A DNA stretch of 8,499 nucleotides from assembly GCA_028293005.1 (NCBI GenBank), contig JAQGLH010000099.1:1-8499 (forward strand), given 5' to 3'. A model generated the notes under the pieces. That model was not told the origin of the DNA, ran no database searches, and saw only the letters and a list, made by a program, of their open reading frames with translations. This stretch comes from Alphaproteobacteria bacterium (lineage in GTDB: Bacteria > Pseudomonadota > Alphaproteobacteria > Sphingomonadales > Sphingomonadaceae). This document shows, in pieces, positions 1-5,129 of this stretch (position 1 is the stretch's first letter; each line of letters opens with the position of its first letter). The position numbers and the translations under genes are program-made.

Positions 1-171
1 CGCACTGACGGGCGGCGGGCGTGTGCCGAACATCCTGTCGGCCCGTTTGGCGCTTCTCCTCGCGGTCGGAATGCGTCCCTGCCCGCGTTGCGGACCACGC
101 CGAACCGGGCGGTCCAGCGCCCCCCGGCGCACGCGCAAGCTTCGCTAGATGCGGCTTCGCACCGTGGTTGC
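1..171. other. left edge, no supported gene
   Basis: I can support no gene here. A plus-strand frame is open from position 2 to a TAG at 146-148 and could be the tail of a gene entering from the left, but its Arg/Pro-rich reading with a CPRC motif shows no recognisable family end. A minus-strand ATG at 30-32 could begin a gene running off the left edge, but it has only a weak ribosome binding site and about ten visible codons. The motif GCTTCGC occurs twice, near 140 and near 155, without forming a convincing terminator for the NYN gene that ends at 172. Confidence 0.4.
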
Positions 172-897
172 TCAGCGCACGCGCTTGACCCAGGTTGCGC
201 CGTCGCGTTTTTCGGTGACGAAATTGGGAAGCGCCTCGATCAGCTCTGCCAGGCGTGAAAAACCGTAGTTTCGGGCGTCGAACGAAGAACGGTTCCCCGC
301 GCGCTCGCCGAGCTCGGAGAGGCGGGCGAAACCGCGGTCGTCGCGTTTCGAAGCCTTCCACGCTGCACCGAGTAGGTCGAGCAATTCCTCGTCGACTTTC
401 GGCTGGCGTCCGGCGGCGCGCGCTTCGGGCGTTGCTTCGTCGCTCGACACGGCCAGCGCACTGACGTCGATGAAGCGTGTGCACGCTTGCCGGAAAGCCT
501 CTGGGGTTTTCGCGGTCCCGAAGCCATAGACCGGCAGCCCATCCTGGCGAATGCGCATCGCGAGCGGCATGAAATCGCTGTCGCTCGACATGATTCCGAA
601 TCCCTCGACATGGCCGCGGAACAGCATATCCATCGCGTCGATGATCATCCTCATGTCGGTCGCGCTCTTTCCCTTGGTCACGTCGAACTGCTGCTGCGGC
701 TCGATCGCATAGCGGTGTGCGATACCGGCCCAACCCTTGAGCGCGGGCTTGCTCCAATTGCCATAGGCGCGGCGGATGTTCACCGTGCCGAGTTCGGCGA
801 GCACGGTCAGCACCGGATCAAGGCTTTCTGGAGAGGCATTGTCTGCGTCGATCAGCAACGCGATATTCTTGGATAGGTTCGAAACGCTGTCGGGCAT
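172..897 (-). CDS. NYN-domain (LabA/DUF88-like) protein with C-terminal OST-HTH/LOTUS-like domain
   Basis: Probable cytoplasmic RNA-directed nuclease-like protein of 241 residues. Residues about 10-140 form a NYN (PIN-like) domain. The acidic residues expected of its metal site are visible: D17 and D19 in LLIDADN, D81 in the TDMRMIIDAMD segment, and D106/D108 in SSDSDF. Residues about 166-238 resemble an OST-HTH/LOTUS winged-helix domain, a known partner of NYN domains that binds RNA. I chose the ATG at 897 because AGGAGA lies 8-9 bases upstream. A TTG at 954 would extend the frame and overlap the upstream stop, but it has no ribosome binding site. The gene lies 53 bases downstream of the ATP-grasp gene on the same strand, so co-transcription is likely. 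The family assignment is firm; nuclease activity and the RNA target are inferred. Confidence 0.9.
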   Translation of the reverse strand: MPDSVSNLSKNIALLIDADNASPESLDPVLTVLAELGTVNIRRAYGNWSKPALKGWAGIAHRYAIEPQQQFDVTKGKSATDMRMIIDAMDMLFRGHVEGFGIMSSDSDFMPLAMRIRQDGLPVYGFGTAKTPEAFRQACTRFIDVSALAVSSDEATPEARAAGRQPKVDEELLDLLGAAWKASKRDDRGFARLSELGERAGNRSSFDARNYGFSRLAELIEALPNFVTEKRDGATWVKRVR

Positions 898-916
898 GCC
901 TGATTCTCCTGGTTTG

Positions 917-938
917 GGAATGGGCCTAGCCCAATTCC
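917..938 (-). promoter_or_regulatory. intercistronic hairpin between ATP-grasp and NYN genes
   Basis: Positions 917-925 pair with 929-938 as nine base pairs with one bulged base (934) around a three-base loop. This fills much of the 53-base gap between the ATP-grasp stop (951-953) and the NYN ribosome binding site (905-910), ending about six bases before the latter. On the minus strand it is followed by a C/A-rich stretch and not by a T-run, so it is not a classical intrinsic terminator. A role in mRNA processing, stability or control of NYN initiation is inference. Confidence 0.5.
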
Positions 939-950
939 GCCTCGCTCGGA

Positions 951-2279
951 TCAATCGGGGTCGAGGAAGCCCATTCTTTCGAGCCGCGCAAAATCGCCTT
1001 CGATCAGGCGGGTTCCGATGTCGAGCCGGTATCTGCCGTTCGGGATCGAGATTCGGCGCGCGCGTCGATATGCCTCGACCTGCGCATCCGCGATCGTCGC
1101 GGCGAGGCCGGTCACTACCATCGTCCAGCCGTAGAGCCCGCTCGTCACGAGTTGATCCCCCTCGAGCCCGACCTCGCCGTAATGCACATTGCGCCGATCC
1201 TCCTCGTCCATCCGCTCGTCGAACAGGATCGGGAGGCCGACAGCTTCGTCGACGTCCTTGCGCGAATAAGGGAATGGCGGCGTCGTCAGCACGATCCCGA
1301 CCGTAAAACCCGGGCGGGCGGTAAAGCCGTCCCCGCCTAGCCCTGTCGCCATCATCCGGAAGAGTTCGGCCCAGCCGGTCTCCTGCAGCGGGTCGAGCAC
1401 GGCAAAGCCCGGATAGCCGAAGCGGGTGGTGAACTCGAGCGGCCAGATACCGTCCTCGTTCACGATCGTATTGAGGTTGATGTAACCGACGTGGCCCGCC
1501 TCGCTCAGTTTCGGCTCGAGCAGCTTCAGCGTCCGCTCGAAGAATCTGCCGCTGCGGTCGAACGTCGCCACCGTCCCCATCTCACCGGTGAGTTCGCCGA
1601 GGTCGCCGGCGAAGAATTTCTTATGCTCCCAGTCGAGGCATGCCGGCGTCAGAAAGCGTCGACCGTCGAAATAGGCCCCGACGCCCATTTCGACACCGTC
1701 GACATGCTCCATCAGGATAAAGCGGATCGGCGCGCTCTCCTGCTCGCCCCCGTTGCGCTGGCGGAGACGCGCGGCGAGCATCGCGCGAATGTCACGCCCG
1801 TCGCGATGCTGCCCTACGAACGTGTCGCCCGAGCTATGATCCGCGCCACTGAACTTAAGCACATAGCGTGCCGGCCGCGCTCGCACGAAGGCATCGGCGG
1901 CGGCGCCGTCGGAGAATTCCCAGACGTGCCCGGCCGGAAATCCAAGCTCGGCGAGCAGGTCCAGAGCATAAGCGCGATCGTTCTCGAGTCGATCGCCGAA
2001 CGCGCTGCCGCCGATCACCTTGTAACCGTCGCACCTCAGCCTATCCTGCAGCGCCCCGAGCCCGTCCGAAACGGCTTCGAAAAGAATGATCCCGTCCTCG
2101 CCGGCCTCGTTGATCCAATCGAGCTCCGTGCGCCAATCCGCGGCGCGGTCGACCAGTCCGGCGAGCGTGCCTTGCGCGAGCGGCTCGTTCACCGACACCT
2201 TCACCTCATGTCCCGCCTCGGCGAGACGAAGATAGAGCGCCCCAAGGTCGCAGGTTTCGGTCACGCCCAGAAAGCGCAT
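951..2279 (-). CDS. PurD-like ATP-grasp protein (phosphoribosylamine-glycine ligase-related)
   Basis: Soluble protein of 442 residues with the architecture of the PurD/GARS ATP-grasp superfamily, which joins a carboxylate to an amine or thiol using ATP. An N-terminal alpha/beta domain (about 1-90) leads into the ATP-grasp fold (about 91-300). Visible marks are YVLKFSG near 139-145, GEMGTV at 232-237 where PurD has its GMGAYSP-like segment, and LEFTTRFGYP at 281-290, matching the PurD EFNxRFGDPE metal-binding strand. Differences matter: the N-terminus lacks the Gly-rich GNGGREHA-like motif of true PurD, and the strand has Thr where the Mg-binding Asn sits and Tyr-Pro in place of Asp-Pro-Glu. 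It is therefore probably a paralogue with another substrate, although automatic annotation may call it phosphoribosylamine-glycine ligase. The ATG at 2279 has a weak ribosome binding site. No in-frame ATG, GTG or TTG occurs upstream before the stop at 2352-2354. Confidence 0.82.
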   Translation of the reverse strand: MRFLGVTETCDLGALYLRLAEAGHEVKVSVNEPLAQGTLAGLVDRAADWRTELDWINEAGEDGIILFEAVSDGLGALQDRLRCDGYKVIGGSAFGDRLENDRAYALDLLAELGFPAGHVWEFSDGAAADAFVRARPARYVLKFSGADHSSGDTFVGQHRDGRDIRAMLAARLRQRNGGEQESAPIRFILMEHVDGVEMGVGAYFDGRRFLTPACLDWEHKKFFAGDLGELTGEMGTVATFDRSGRFFERTLKLLEPKLSEAGHVGYINLNTIVNEDGIWPLEFTTRFGYPGFAVLDPLQETGWAELFRMMATGLGGDGFTARPGFTVGIVLTTPPFPYSRKDVDEAVGLPILFDERMDEEDRRNVHYGEVGLEGDQLVTSGLYGWTMVVTGLAATIADAQVEAYRRARRISIPNGRYRLDIGTRLIEGDFARLERMGFLDPD

Positions 2280-2399
2280 CAGCGTGCCAAGCGTGCGATC
2301 GGAGTGGGCAAGGCGGCTTTCATTGTCTGGCCCGATTGATATCTCGGACCTTCAACCGCCGCGACTTAAATCTGCCGCGGTATGAGGGAGACGCGCACG
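2280..2399. other. divergent intergenic region between ATP-grasp and SET genes
   Basis: This 120-base region must hold both divergent promoters. On the plus strand TTGATA (2336-2341) resembles a -35 box and TTAAAT (2366-2371) a -10 box, but the 24-base spacing is too long, so I do not call a promoter. ACCGC near 2355-2359 and GCGGT (2377-2381) form an inverted repeat flanking TTAAAT. On the minus strand a 14-codon ORF (ATG at 2323, peptide MKAALPTPIARLAR) ends in a TGA that overlaps the ATP-grasp ATG as TGATG. Its own ribosome binding site is weak. Confidence 0.4.
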
Positions 2400-2810
2400 A
2401 TGAATTCACAGCTGCCGCACCAGGACGTTTATGTCCGGCTTGGCCTCTCCCCCGTCCACGGCATCGGCGTGTTCGCGATCAGGACGATCGACGAGAGCAT
2501 CAACATCTTCGCCAACGACCGAGTTGAGCTCGTGTGGGTCGAAAGGGCTACATTGCTCGATGCCGATTTGAGCGAGGCGGAGCGCGCTTTCTACCACGAC
2601 TTCGGCATCTCGCGGGGGGAGAGGATCGGCTGCCCGGTCAACTTCCACAATCTCACGCCCGGCTGGTATTTGAACGAGCCTGCGCCCGGCGAAAGCCCAA
2701 ACGTAAGGGTCGATGCCGATCTCAATTTCTACGCCCGGCGGACGATCGCGGCGGGCGAGGAGCTGACCGTGCGCTACGATGAATTCAGCGACCCGGCATC
2801 TTTGCCCTGA
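2400..2810 (+). CDS. small stand-alone SET-domain protein (putative protein-lysine methyltransferase)
   Basis: Protein of 136 residues consisting almost entirely of a SET domain, the S-adenosylmethionine-dependent lysine methyltransferase fold. The N-terminal SET signature is SPVHGIGVFA (17-26). The C-terminal half has the pseudoknot segment LNEPAPGESPNV (91-102), where the usual NHS-x-x-PN appears as an N-E variant, followed by GEELTVRYDEF (119-129) with the expected catalytic-site Tyr at 126. No post-SET cysteine cluster is present. I chose the ATG at 2400 because GGGAG lies nine bases upstream; an in-frame ATG at 2382 would add six residues but has no good ribosome binding site. The gene is transcribed away from the ATP-grasp/NYN pair and stops 19 bases before the convergent YceI gene. 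Bacterial single-domain SET proteins often have unknown targets, and I cannot name the substrate. Confidence 0.85.
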   Translation: MNSQLPHQDVYVRLGLSPVHGIGVFAIRTIDESINIFANDRVELVWVERATLLDADLSEAERAFYHDFGISRGERIGCPVNFHNLTPGWYLNEPAPGESPNVRVDADLNFYARRTIAAGEELTVRYDEFSDPASLP

Positions 2811-2829
2811 CGAGCACCGCGCCCCCGCC

Positions 2830-3444
2830 TCAGCCTTGGCGGTCGAATGCCGCCGTGATGCTCAGCTCGACCTGGTCGCCGACCAGCGGCACATATTTGC
2901 TGATCCCGAAATCGCTGCGCTTGATGCTGGTTGTCGCTTCGAAGCCGATCGTAGGCACCTTCTTCATCGGATGATCGCCGACGCCCGTGAAGCGCGCGTT
3001 GAGCGCCACCGGCTTGGTCACCCCGTGCAGCGTCAGATTGCCTTCGATCGTTGCCGCCGTTCCCTTCACGGTGATGCGTGTCGAGATGAAGGTGGCGGTT
3101 GGAAATCGCTCGGCGTCGAAGAAACTGGCGGAGCGCAGCTGGACGTCGAGCTCGTCACTGGTGGTCACGACCTTGGCGATCGGGATCGTCACGCTCAGTG
3201 CGGCATCGGCGGGTCGCGACGGATCGATGCTCAGTCTCCCGCCGATCGCGCCGAACAAGCCATGATAGGCGCTGATCCCGAAATGGTTGACCGACCACGC
3301 GACCTGCGTGTGGTCACTGTCGGCCTCGTAGGTGCCGGGGCGCACCCGACTCGCCTCCGGCGTACCCGGCACCAGCGTCACGTCCTGCGCGAGCGCCGGG
3401 ACGACAGCTGTTGCGAGCGCCAAGGGAAGCAGCAGTCGGCGCAT
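2830..3444 (-). CDS. secreted YceI-family protein
   Basis: YceI-family protein of 204 residues, a periplasmic lipocalin-like beta-barrel that binds isoprenoid-type lipids in characterised members. Residues 1-19 form a signal peptide ending in ALA before Q20. The mature part has the family landmarks in order: YEADSDHTQVAWSVNHFG near 40-57, LRSASFFDAERFPTATF with the typical FFD-x-x-x-FP core, GNLTLHGVTKPV, and RSDFGISKYVPLVGD near the C-terminus. I chose the ATG at 3444 because GGAG lies six bases upstream and the signal peptide starts directly with MRRLLL. Upstream ATGs at 3456 and 3477 lack a ribosome binding site. It is convergent with the SET gene and seems to be transcribed alone. Ligand and physiological role are unknown. 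Confidence 0.93.
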   Translation of the reverse strand: MRRLLLPLALATAVVPALAQDVTLVPGTPEASRVRPGTYEADSDHTQVAWSVNHFGISAYHGLFGAIGGRLSIDPSRPADAALSVTIPIAKVVTTSDELDVQLRSASFFDAERFPTATFISTRITVKGTAATIEGNLTLHGVTKPVALNARFTGVGDHPMKKVPTIGFEATTSIKRSDFGISKYVPLVGDQVELSITAAFDRQG

Positions 3445-3543
3445 GAGAGGCTCCATGGCAGATGATGGGTCAAACATCGATGCCAGGAACGGTAAGCTCG
3501 ATCGGCGGGCGGCACCACGATTTTTGTCGCGGCCGGCTCCGCG

Positions 3544-3557
3544 TTAACCTTTCTTAA
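3544..3557. promoter_or_regulatory. possible CtrA-type binding site (TTAA-N6-TTAA)
   Basis: TTAA at 3544-3547 and TTAA at 3554-3557 are separated by six bases, and the first half reads GTTAACC. CtrA, the alphaproteobacterial cell-cycle regulator, recognises TTAA-N7-TTAA and half sites beginning TTAACC, so this is close but one base short in spacing. It sits between the divergent YceI gene and the 32-residue ORF and could serve either. Such AT-rich motifs stand out in this G+C-rich background but can arise by chance. Confidence 0.3.
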
Positions 3558-3593
3558 TGCCGGGCTTCGCACCTTCGACTAATTGTGTCGTAT

Positions 3594-3603
3594 CTCAGCT
3601 GAG
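3594..3603. promoter_or_regulatory. perfect ten-base palindrome CTCAGCTGAG
   Basis: CTCAGCTGAG is its own reverse complement. It lies 15 bases before the ATG of the 32-residue ORF, a position where an operator or start-proximal stem could act. No known regulator is recognised from the sequence. Confidence 0.3.
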
Positions 3604-3618
3604 TCATAGGGTCGTCAC

Positions 3619-3717
3619 ATGACATCGGAACGTGTTCGGGCGCAGTCGACTTGGCTGGCGGGGATTTTCATCAGCGTGATGCTCGTGGTCTCCTCGGGTG
3701 CGCTGCACTTGCACTAA
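3619..3717 (+). CDS. possible 32-residue single-pass membrane protein
   Basis: The ORF has an ATG at 3619 and a TAA at 3715-3717. An AGGG ribosome binding site stands seven bases upstream of the ATG. The peptide has a short polar, basic start (TSERVRAQ) followed by one hydrophobic segment from W12 to about L29 (WLAGIFISVMLVVSSG), enough to span the membrane once, and ends HLH. This is the pattern of small bacterial inner-membrane proteins. It stands alone between the divergent YceI gene and a minus-strand gene. I do not recognise the family. Against it, a random short ORF with a hydrophobic stretch is not rare, and I cannot test conservation. Confidence 0.45.
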   Translation: MTSERVRAQSTWLAGIFISVMLVVSSGALHLH

Positions 3718-3722
3718 GTGCA
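3704..3722 (+). terminator. hairpin over the stop codon of the 32-residue ORF
   Basis: TGCACTT (3704-3710) and AAGTGCA (3716-3722) are perfect seven-base inverted arms with a five-base loop. The TAA stop (3715-3717) straddles the loop and the right arm. The hairpin is followed on the plus strand by TTCTC, a short and interrupted T-rich stretch, so it is a weak terminator candidate at best. TGCACT is also directly repeated inside it. Confidence 0.3.
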
Positions 3723-3824
3723 TTCTCGGAAAACACGACAAACACGGGAAAACGGGACACCGAACGGGTGACCCAACCGGAGCGAGACTGGATCAGGCGA
3801 AACACCGCCCGTTAGCCGCGCGGT

Positions 3825-4073
3825 TCACCCGCCCGAACGGTCTTCGATCTTGAACGCCGCCTTGAACGGCAATGTCAGGATCGGCCGGCCCTGCTCGTCC
3901 TCGACCTCGATGCGATGGTGCAGAGATAATTTTCCGTTCTGCACTTCCTGGCAGGCGATATCCCTTGCCGCCCGCACAGCCTCGCTCCTCGCGGCCTCGA
4001 TGTCCGGCAGTTCGATCCCTTCCTCGTCGCGCAAAACTATGTCGTCGAACAGATGGAAAAAATAACGTGGCAT
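3825..4073 (-). CDS. DUF6894-family small protein
   Basis: Protein of 82 residues that matches the DUF6894 pattern common in alphaproteobacteria. It starts MPRYFFHLFDD, then has DEEGIELPDIEAARSEA, an amphipathic Ala/Arg-rich helix, a hydrophilic HRIEVEDEQGRPI strand and a final LPFKAAF segment. I chose the ATG at 4073 because the family begins MPRYFFH. The frame stays open to an ATG at 4166, but those 31 extra residues do not resemble the family and would overlap the end of the Crp-family gene. The ribosome binding site is poor. The gene follows the Crp-family gene by 79 bases on the same strand with no clear terminator between, so shared transcription from the stress promoter at 4935-4959 is plausible. 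The function of the family is unknown. Confidence 0.85.
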   Translation of the reverse strand: MPRYFFHLFDDIVLRDEEGIELPDIEAARSEAVRAARDIACQEVQNGKLSLHHRIEVEDEQGRPILTLPFKAAFKIEDRSGG

Positions 4074-4152
4074 AACAGTCGCCGCTCGCTCATTGACTGA
4101 AGAAGGTTGGCAATCCGGTCCGATGGGAATGATGTCGCATAATGGCCTCTGT

Positions 4153-4884
4153 TCAGGCGGCGGCATGCAGATAGGTCGCGTCGAAGTCCGCGACGTCCCG
4201 CATCCGGTCCCAATCGGCGATCTTGATCGTCCTCCCCACGCGGGCGATCACGCCGTCCTCGGCGAGAACGCGCAGCATGCGGTTGACATGAACCGGAGTG
4301 AGCCCGGTGGCGTCGCCGATCTGTTCCTGCGTCATCGGCAATTCGAAACGCGCGGCGCTGCCGAGCCCTGCCGCGATGCAGCGCGCGGCGAATTCGCACA
4401 GCATATGCGCGATCCGCACCTTCGCGTCGCGCCGTCCCACGTTGAGGACCCACTCCCGAAAGATCGACGCGTCGATCAGGCTGTCGCGCCACAGCGCGCG
4501 GCCGATGTTCGGATGGTCGAACGCAAGCCGACTGAGGTCCACCTTGGGTATCCATGCCACCACCACGTCGGTGATCGTCTCGACATTGTGATCGGCGATC
4601 CGGAGCAGCAGATGCTGCACGTCGAGGAGGTCGCCCTGCAAATGAAAGGACACGATCTGCCGGCCGCCGTTGGCCGACATTTTACTTCGGCAGGCGAATC
4701 CCTGAAGTAAAAGGCAGCAGCGCTCAGGAATGAGCCTCTCACGAATGAGGTAACGTCCTGCTCTAACTTCCTCGGTCGTAAATGGTAGTGAGAGAACGGC
4801 CGCTCGGTCTTCGGAGCTTAACTCAACGAGCTTGCCTAGTTTGCTGACTAACGGTTCGAGCAGATTGCCATCATTTGTTGGCAT
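4153..4884 (-). CDS. Crp/Fnr-family transcriptional regulator
   Basis: DNA-binding regulator of 243 residues. Residues about 20-130 form the cyclic-nucleotide-binding-like beta-roll, a long dimer helix follows at about 130-170, and residues about 155-228 form the Crp-type winged helix. The helix-turn-helix reads TQEQIGDATGLTPVHVNRMLRVLAEDGVI in two adjoining parts at 185-213. The beta-roll lacks the GELAL/RxxS-type pocket of cAMP-binding Crp, and there is no N-terminal cysteine cluster like the iron-sulphur site of Fnr, so the signal is unknown. The ATG at 4884 has GAGGAG four bases upstream. The first 68 codons (4681-4884) are only about 51% G+C by hand count, with TTA, CTA and AGA codons, against 60-70% in sampled lines further on. 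An EcfG-type promoter precedes it; tRNA-Arg lies upstream and a DUF6894 gene downstream. Confidence 0.92.
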   Translation of the reverse strand: MPTNDGNLLEPLVSKLGKLVELSSEDRAAVLSLPFTTEEVRAGRYLIRERLIPERCCLLLQGFACRSKMSANGGRQIVSFHLQGDLLDVQHLLLRIADHNVETITDVVVAWIPKVDLSRLAFDHPNIGRALWRDSLIDASIFREWVLNVGRRDAKVRIAHMLCEFAARCIAAGLGSAARFELPMTQEQIGDATGLTPVHVNRMLRVLAEDGVIARVGRTIKIADWDRMRDVADFDATYLHAAA

Positions 4885-4904
4885 TTTTCTCCTCTTGATG
4901 TTTT

Positions 4905-4921
4905 GCCGTATCCGTTACGGC
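4905..4921. promoter_or_regulatory. inverted repeat in the leader of the Crp-family gene
   Basis: GCCGTA (4905-4910) and TACGGC (4916-4921) are perfect six-base arms with a five-base spacer. It lies about 20 bases before the start codon and downstream of the predicted transcription start, so in RNA it would be a leader hairpin just ahead of the ribosome binding site. As DNA it could be an operator for autoregulation. No T-run follows on the minus strand. Confidence 0.35.
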
Positions 4922-4934
4922 GGTTTCACGAATC

Positions 4935-4959
4935 AACGCGCTCGATCGTCGAGCGTTCC
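4935..4959 (-). promoter_or_regulatory. EcfG-type (general stress response) promoter for the Crp-family gene
   Basis: On the minus strand GGAAC (4959-4955) is followed by exactly 16 bases and then CGTT (4938-4935). This is the full consensus GGAAC-N16/17-CGTT read by the ECF sigma factor EcfG of the alphaproteobacterial general stress response. The -10 element lies about 50 bases from the ATG at 4884. The bases 4939-4955 form a seven-base inverted repeat (CGCTCGA/TCGAGCG, three-base loop) that fills the spacer and shares one base with the -35 element. Confidence 0.7.
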
Positions 4960-5030
4960 CCAATGCAGTGCAGAGTGGCGACCGGACTGCCACGGCGGCT
5001 GCGCAGACGGCGCGATGCACGCCGAGGGAG

Positions 5031-5107
5031 TGGCCCGCCCCGCAGGATTCGAACCTGCAACCTCTGGGTTCGAAGCCCAGCACTCTATCCGGTTGAGCTA
5101 GGGGCGG
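5031..5107 (-). tRNA. tRNA-Arg (anticodon UCG)
   Basis: Complete cloverleaf of 77 bases including an encoded CCA (5031-5033). The acceptor arms are CCGCCCC and GGGGCGG with G as discriminator base. The D arm is GCUC with loop AACCGGAUA. The anticodon stem CUGGG/CCCAG carries loop CUUCGAA, giving anticodon UCG at 5073-5071, which reads CGA codons. The T arm is GCAGG-UUCGAAU-CCUGC. It lies 90 bases downstream of the MFS gene and 146 bases upstream of the Crp-family start. No intrinsic terminator with a T-run is visible after it. No integrase or duplicated 3' end is seen nearby, so there is no sign that it has been used as an attachment site. Confidence 0.97.
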
Positions 5108-5129
5108 CCGTTGCTAACGCGATATGCGT

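Larger units (their letters stand above)
3445..3824. other. 380-base region between YceI and DUF6894 genes
   Basis: No long gene lies here. From left to right it holds the YceI leader, a CGCGG/CCGCG inverted repeat (3528-3543), a CtrA-like TTAA-N6-TTAA motif (3544-3557), a perfect ten-base palindrome (3594-3603), a 32-residue ORF (3619-3717) and a hairpin over its stop. Positions 3727-3768 contain no T at all and repeat ACGGG at 3744, 3752 and 3764. CGGGTGA (3765-3771) is inverted as TCACCCG at 3825-3831, which overlaps the DUF6894 stop codon. Confidence 0.6.

Noticed and set aside
2..148. Open plus-strand frame at the left edge ending in TAG
   Set aside because: It is too short and its Arg/Pro-rich reading matches no family I know; open frames of this length are expected by chance in G+C-rich DNA.
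1491..2339. Plus-strand frame of 282 codons opposite the ATP-grasp gene
   Set aside because: It is a shadow of the ATP-grasp gene with no recognisable domain or ribosome binding site.
2779..3465. Plus-strand frame of 228 codons opposite the YceI gene
   Set aside because: The opposite strand carries unmistakable YceI motifs and a signal peptide, so this frame is a shadow.
3521..3543. CGCGG/CCGCG hairpin next to a run of five T
   Set aside because: The T-run precedes the hairpin on the plus strand and becomes A on the minus strand, so it cannot be an intrinsic terminator in either direction.
4924..4940. TTGAT half of an Fnr/Crp-type box upstream of the Crp-family gene
   Set aside because: On the minus strand TTGAT is followed after four bases by GAAAC, a poor match to ATCAA, and it overlaps the better-supported -10 element.
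4871..5083. Minus-strand frame of 70 codons running through tRNA-Arg
   Set aside because: It reads through the tRNA and yields the familiar spurious GFEPRGCRFESC-type peptide of tRNA-derived frames.
5031..5107. tRNA as an integration site of a mobile element
   Set aside because: No integrase, no repeat of the tRNA 3' end and no foreign gene cluster is visible beside it.
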